A stretch of 24,869 nt of DNA, from positions 1 through 24,869 of the forward strand of contig CATXXF010000029.1 of assembly GCA_958403395.1 (NCBI GenBank), in the 5' to 3' direction. The notes beneath the pieces were generated by a model. The model had not been told where the DNA came from. It worked only from the letters and a program-made list of their open reading frames with translations, and did not search any database. Below, one piece after another: positions 22,466-24,869 of this stretch. The translations under genes were made by a program, and so were the position numbers. Numbering within the stretch: position 1 is the first letter of the stretch; each line of letters begins with the position of its first letter. The stretch comes from an uncultured Collinsella sp. GTDB lineage: Bacteria > Actinomycetota > Coriobacteriia > Coriobacteriales > Coriobacteriaceae.

Positions 22466-24127
22466 CTACTCGATCGAGAAGATCACGGGATAGAGCGGCT
22501 GCTCACCACGATGGGCGTCGATCTCCAGATCGGGCTGAGCCTCCTCGATAGCGTCGACGATCTCCTGGAAGGCCTCGTCAGACAGCTCCTCACCGGCCAG
22601 AATCGTCAGCGCGTCGCCCTCCTCTTCCTCCTGCATGCGGTTGATGCAGTCGAGCGTGACCTGCTTCACGTCAGAACCGACCACATCGATGGAACCGGCG
22701 ATGATGCCCATGACATCACCGGAGTGAATCGGCGAGCCGTCAGAGGCGCTGGAGTCGCGCACGGCGCGAGTGACCTCGCCATCACGGACCTCGCTGATGG
22801 CGTCGACCATAGCGGCAACAGCATCCTCGAGCTCGGAATCGGGCAGGACCGCGAACAACGCGGAGAAGGCCTGCGGGACGGTCTTGGTGGGAACGACGGC
22901 GACCTTCTTGTCGGTGCAGGCAGAAGCGGCAGCTTCGGCAGCCATGCGGATGTTGCCGTTATTGGGAAGGATGATGACCGAGGTCGCGTTGACCTGGTCG
23001 ACGGCGCCAAGCAGGTCGGCGGTCGAGGGGTTCATGGTTTGGCCACCCGACACGATCACATCGACGCCGAGGGACTTGAGGATGTCGGCCTCGCCGGAAC
23101 CAGCCGCAACGGCGACAAAGCCCAGGGCCTTCGCGGGCTCGGCGGCCTTCTCCTGGTCCTCGTGGATCTTAGCGGTACGGTCGTGGGCCTCCATCTCCAT
23201 GTTGTGGATAAAGACCTCGTAGATCTGACCAAGCTGCAGCATGTGCTCGAGCACCAGGTTGGGGGTGTTGGAGTGCACGTGAATCTTGTAGTCGGGGTAA
23301 GCACCAACGAGCAGCTCGCAGTCGCCCATGGAGCCCAGGAACTTCAGGCACTCGTCCTCGTCAAACGGGGCGTCGGCCTTAAAGAGGAACTCGTTGCAGT
23401 AGCGGAACTCCGAGCCCTCCCAGTCGTCGTTGGCCTCGATCTCGACACGGCCAAGAGCGGCATCGCGAGCAGAGCCGGCGGAATCGAACGTAGCGGAGAA
23501 ATCCTCGACCACGGTGCTGCGGCCAAGGGCAGCGGCAACAAAGTTCTCCAAGAAGATGGCAAAGCCAAAGGCGCCGGAGTCGACCACGCCGTTCTCCTTG
23601 AGGACGGGCAGCAGGTCGGGCGTGCGGGCGACGGACTGGTAGGCCTCGACGACGATGGCGTCGAGCGCATCCTCGGCAGAGAACTTCTTCTTCTCGCACT
23701 CGTCTGCCTTGGTCGAAACATCACGCAGGACCGTGAGGATCGTGCCCTCGATGGGCTTACGAACAGCCTGGAAGGCAACCTTGACGGCACGACGGAAGGC
23801 GAAGGCGATATTGGCGGATGTAATGGGCTCATCGGCAGAGACAAGGCCCTCGGCCACGCCGCGTAGGATCTGCGAGGTGATGACACCGGAGTTGCCACGG
23901 GCGCCCATCAGGGAGCCGTGGGTGATAGCGCCGGCAATGGCCTCCATGTCGGCATCGGCGGGAAGGGCGGAAAGCTCCTTGGTCACCGAGGCGAGCGTGA
24001 GCGACATGTTGGTGCCGGTGTCACCGTCGGGTACGGGGAAGACGTTGAGCTTGTTGATCTCCTCGGCCTTTTCGGAAACGGCAGCCGCAGCGATCGGAAA
24101 ACAGGTGCGAATGGTCTTTGCAATCAT
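22466..24127 (-). CDS. fakA: FakA-like DAK-domain protein (YloV family), fatty acid kinase catalytic subunit
   Basis: FakA phosphorylates fatty acids held by a separate FakB binding protein, giving acyl-phosphate for PlsY; PlsX is the other source of that compound. The 553-residue protein starts with a DhaL/Dak2 nucleotide-binding domain containing NVFPVPDGDTGTNMSLT (Asp34 and Asp36 region) and GSLMGARGNSGVITSQILRG. A middle domain with KIHVHSNTP follows, then a C-terminal DegV-like region with VIVSGGQTMNPSTADLL and IILPNNGNI. This is the usual YloV layout. No fakB gene is in the window, so the kinase activity is assigned by family only. The ATG at 24127 has GGAG about 12 nt upstream, a longer spacing than ideal. 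It follows the Asp23-family gene by 27 nt. Confidence 0.88.
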   Translation of the reverse strand: MIAKTIRTCFPIAAAAVSEKAEEINKLNVFPVPDGDTGTNMSLTLASVTKELSALPADADMEAIAGAITHGSLMGARGNSGVITSQILRGVAEGLVSADEPITSANIAFAFRRAVKVAFQAVRKPIEGTILTVLRDVSTKADECEKKKFSAEDALDAIVVEAYQSVARTPDLLPVLKENGVVDSGAFGFAIFLENFVAAALGRSTVVEDFSATFDSAGSARDAALGRVEIEANDDWEGSEFRYCNEFLFKADAPFDEDECLKFLGSMGDCELLVGAYPDYKIHVHSNTPNLVLEHMLQLGQIYEVFIHNMEMEAHDRTAKIHEDQEKAAEPAKALGFVAVAAGSGEADILKSLGVDVIVSGGQTMNPSTADLLGAVDQVNATSVIILPNNGNIRMAAEAAASACTDKKVAVVPTKTVPQAFSALFAVLPDSELEDAVAAMVDAISEVRDGEVTRAVRDSSASDGSPIHSGDVMGIIAGSIDVVGSDVKQVTLDCINRMQEEEEGDALTILAGEELSDEAFQEIVDAIEEAQPDLEIDAHRGEQPLYPVIFSIE

Positions 24128-24154
24128 AAGTGATGAAATCTCCGTATTCGGATG

Positions 24155-24511
24155 CTAGTTCAGACGGCTCTTGAGCGCGTCGATGTGAATGCCGATCTTA
24201 AGGCTGGCGGGATCGATCTGGGCGATCTCCTGCAGGGTGAAGGCGACGGAGCTCGAAAGATTGTGGCAGACGGACTTCATGTTGACGCCGTTCTCGAGCA
24301 CGACGTGAAGGTCGACCGTGAGGCCGTTCTCGTCGGCGGAAACAAGCACGCCCTTGCGGAGGCGCTGGCCGGCAAGCAGGCGCACGCTCTCGGCGCCCTG
24401 GAGCTGCTCAGCCATACCGACGACGCCGTAGCACGTCATCGCGGCATAACCGGCAATATCGGCAATAACGTCGTTCGAGACGCTCAGGCTGCCGTTAATG
24501 GTCTCAGACAC
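24155..24511 (-). CDS. Asp23/Gls24 (YloU) family envelope stress protein
   Basis: This 118-residue protein has the Asp23 fold pattern: INGSLSVSNDVIADIAGYAAMTCYGVVGMA at the N-terminus, a central GLTVDLHVVLENGVNMKSV and a helix ending VAFTLQEIAQIDPASLKIGIHID. Family members are small alkaline-shock or cell-envelope-associated proteins of unclear biochemical role. The order Asp23-like gene then FakA/YloV is widely conserved in Gram-positive bacteria (yloU-yloV). The GTG at 24511 is chosen because AAAAGGAG lies 6 nt upstream; the frame is open for 11 more codons. A short hairpin (GGTGC/GCACC, 24528-24542) lies directly before the ribosome binding site. This gene heads the long minus-strand block; TTAACA...ACTATT near 24560-24590 is a weak promoter candidate. 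Confidence 0.88.
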   Translation of the reverse strand: MSETINGSLSVSNDVIADIAGYAAMTCYGVVGMAEQLQGAESVRLLAGQRLRKGVLVSADENGLTVDLHVVLENGVNMKSVCHNLSSSVAFTLQEIAQIDPASLKIGIHIDALKSRLN

Positions 24512-24668
24512 AAGAATCTCCTTTTCTGGTGCTCGCGGCACCATGTCGTGGGAGCAATCATTCCAATAGTTTACAACGACCGCGCCATGTTAAGGCGGCG
24601 GGGTTCGCGATTACATCCTCGACACGAAATGTTGATACGGCAACGTTCGCCACAGGCGATCGCGGCAT

Positions 24669-24700
24669 GAAAAAAACCCGCCGCATAAGCGACGGGTTTT
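24669..24700 (-). terminator. Terminator after tRNA-Asn
   Basis: On the minus strand AAAACCCGTCGC pairs with GCGGCGGGTTTT around TTAT (one mismatch or G-U position) and continues into a run of seven T. It starts 6 nt after the encoded CCA of the tRNA. It separates the tRNA genes from the Asp23-family gene. Confidence 0.85.
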
Positions 24701-24706
24701 AAAACC

Positions 24707-24781
24707 TGGCTCCCCGGGTAGGACTCGAACCTACAACAGCGCGGTTAACAGCCGCGTGCTCTACCATTGAGCTACCGAGGA
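24707..24781 (-). tRNA. tRNA-Asn (GTT anticodon)
   Basis: The minus strand folds into a complete cloverleaf. The acceptor TCCTCGG pairs with CCGGGGA. The D arm is GCTC-AATGGTA-GAGC. The anticodon stem CGCGG/CCGCG holds the loop CTGTTAA with GTT. The T arm GTAGG/CCTAC holds TTCGAGT. The discriminator is G, and CCA is encoded (24709-24707). A terminator follows. The second copy upstream is identical over the visible part. Confidence 0.96.
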
Positions 24782-24784
24782 ATT

Positions 24785-24806
24785 TAAAAGCCCAACGAAG
24801 AGGGCT
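24785..24806 (-). terminator. Short hairpin between the tandem tRNA-Asn genes
   Basis: On the minus strand AGCCC pairs with GGGCT around an 8-nt loop and is followed by TTTTAAATT. It lies 10 nt after the CCA end of the upstream tRNA copy and suggests that the two tRNA-Asn genes end separately, or that this stem guides processing. Confidence 0.55.
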
Positions 24807-24815
24807 GAAAAATTC

Positions 24816-24869
24816 TGGCTCCCCGGGTAGGACTCGAACCTACAACAGCGCGGTTAACAGCCGCGTGCT
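24816..24869 (-). tRNA. tRNA-Asn (GTT anticodon), 3' part, cut by window edge
   Basis: The last 54 bases of the window repeat the first tRNA-Asn exactly, from the encoded CCA (24818-24816) through the T arm, the anticodon loop CTGTTAA and into the D arm. The 5' acceptor strand lies beyond the window. Confidence 0.93.

Noticed and set aside
21242..23866. Plus-strand open frame of 874 codons opposite recG and the FakA-like gene
   Set aside because: It is antisense to two clearly recognised genes, has low-complexity composition rich in Gly/His/Arg/Leu with no family motif, and no ribosome binding site. Long antisense frames are common in GC-rich DNA.

Overview
The window is high-GC bacterial DNA, almost all coding, with most genes on the minus strand. 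It reads as an ordinary housekeeping stretch of an actinobacterial chromosome of the class Coriobacteriia, most likely Collinsella or a close relative. That placement is inferred from the mix of a Firmicutes-like gene order (Asp23, DAK kinase, recG, plsX, acpP, rnc, smc, ftsY, ffh) with Actinobacteria-like neighbours (a SepIVA-type coiled-coil gene next to a DUF177 gene and rnc), and from overall protein style. No 16S rRNA gene is present to confirm it. I see no CRISPR array, prophage, insertion sequence or toxin-antitoxin pair.

Layout. Positions 1-255 (-) hold the 5' end of ileS. It is preceded by a complete T-box riboswitch (about 299-597) with an AUC isoleucine specifier. A metal-dependent alcohol/glycerol dehydrogenase (743-1831, +) converges on a DUF523 gene (1874-2329, -), and both share one terminator. 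Then come ftsH (-), a decayed cobalamin adenosyltransferase (cobO/btuR) remnant on the + strand, a MATE transporter (-), a SpoU-family RNA methyltransferase (-), and a thyA-folA pair (-). Divergent from thyA is a fused regulator/metal protein (8760-9524, +): a DUF134 helix-turn-helix domain, a NifX/NifB-like cofactor domain and a His/Cys-rich tail. It is preceded by two matching palindromic operators that flank its promoter.

From 24511 down to 9641 runs a long minus-strand block: Asp23 family - FakA-like DAK kinase - recG - rsmD - coaD - SepIVA-like coiled coil - DUF177 - rpmF - plsX - acpP - rnc - smc - ftsY - ffh. Many junctions overlap or are under 30 nt. Hairpins and palindromes between rpmF/plsX and plsX/acpP suggest internal control points. 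The block joins membrane-lipid precursor supply (plsX, acpP, coaD, FakA-like), the SRP targeting pathway (ffh, ftsY), chromosome maintenance (smc, recG) and ribosome/RNA maturation (rnc, rsmD, rpmF). The window ends in two tandem tRNA-Asn(GTT) genes, the second cut by the edge, each associated with its own terminator.

The least ordinary locus is the DUF134-NifX-metal-tail gene with its paired operators and a strong internal ribosome binding site that could give a second, shorter product. Other points of interest are the cobO remnant, a 30-bp palindrome that contains two convergent stop codons, and a palindrome on the thyA promoter.
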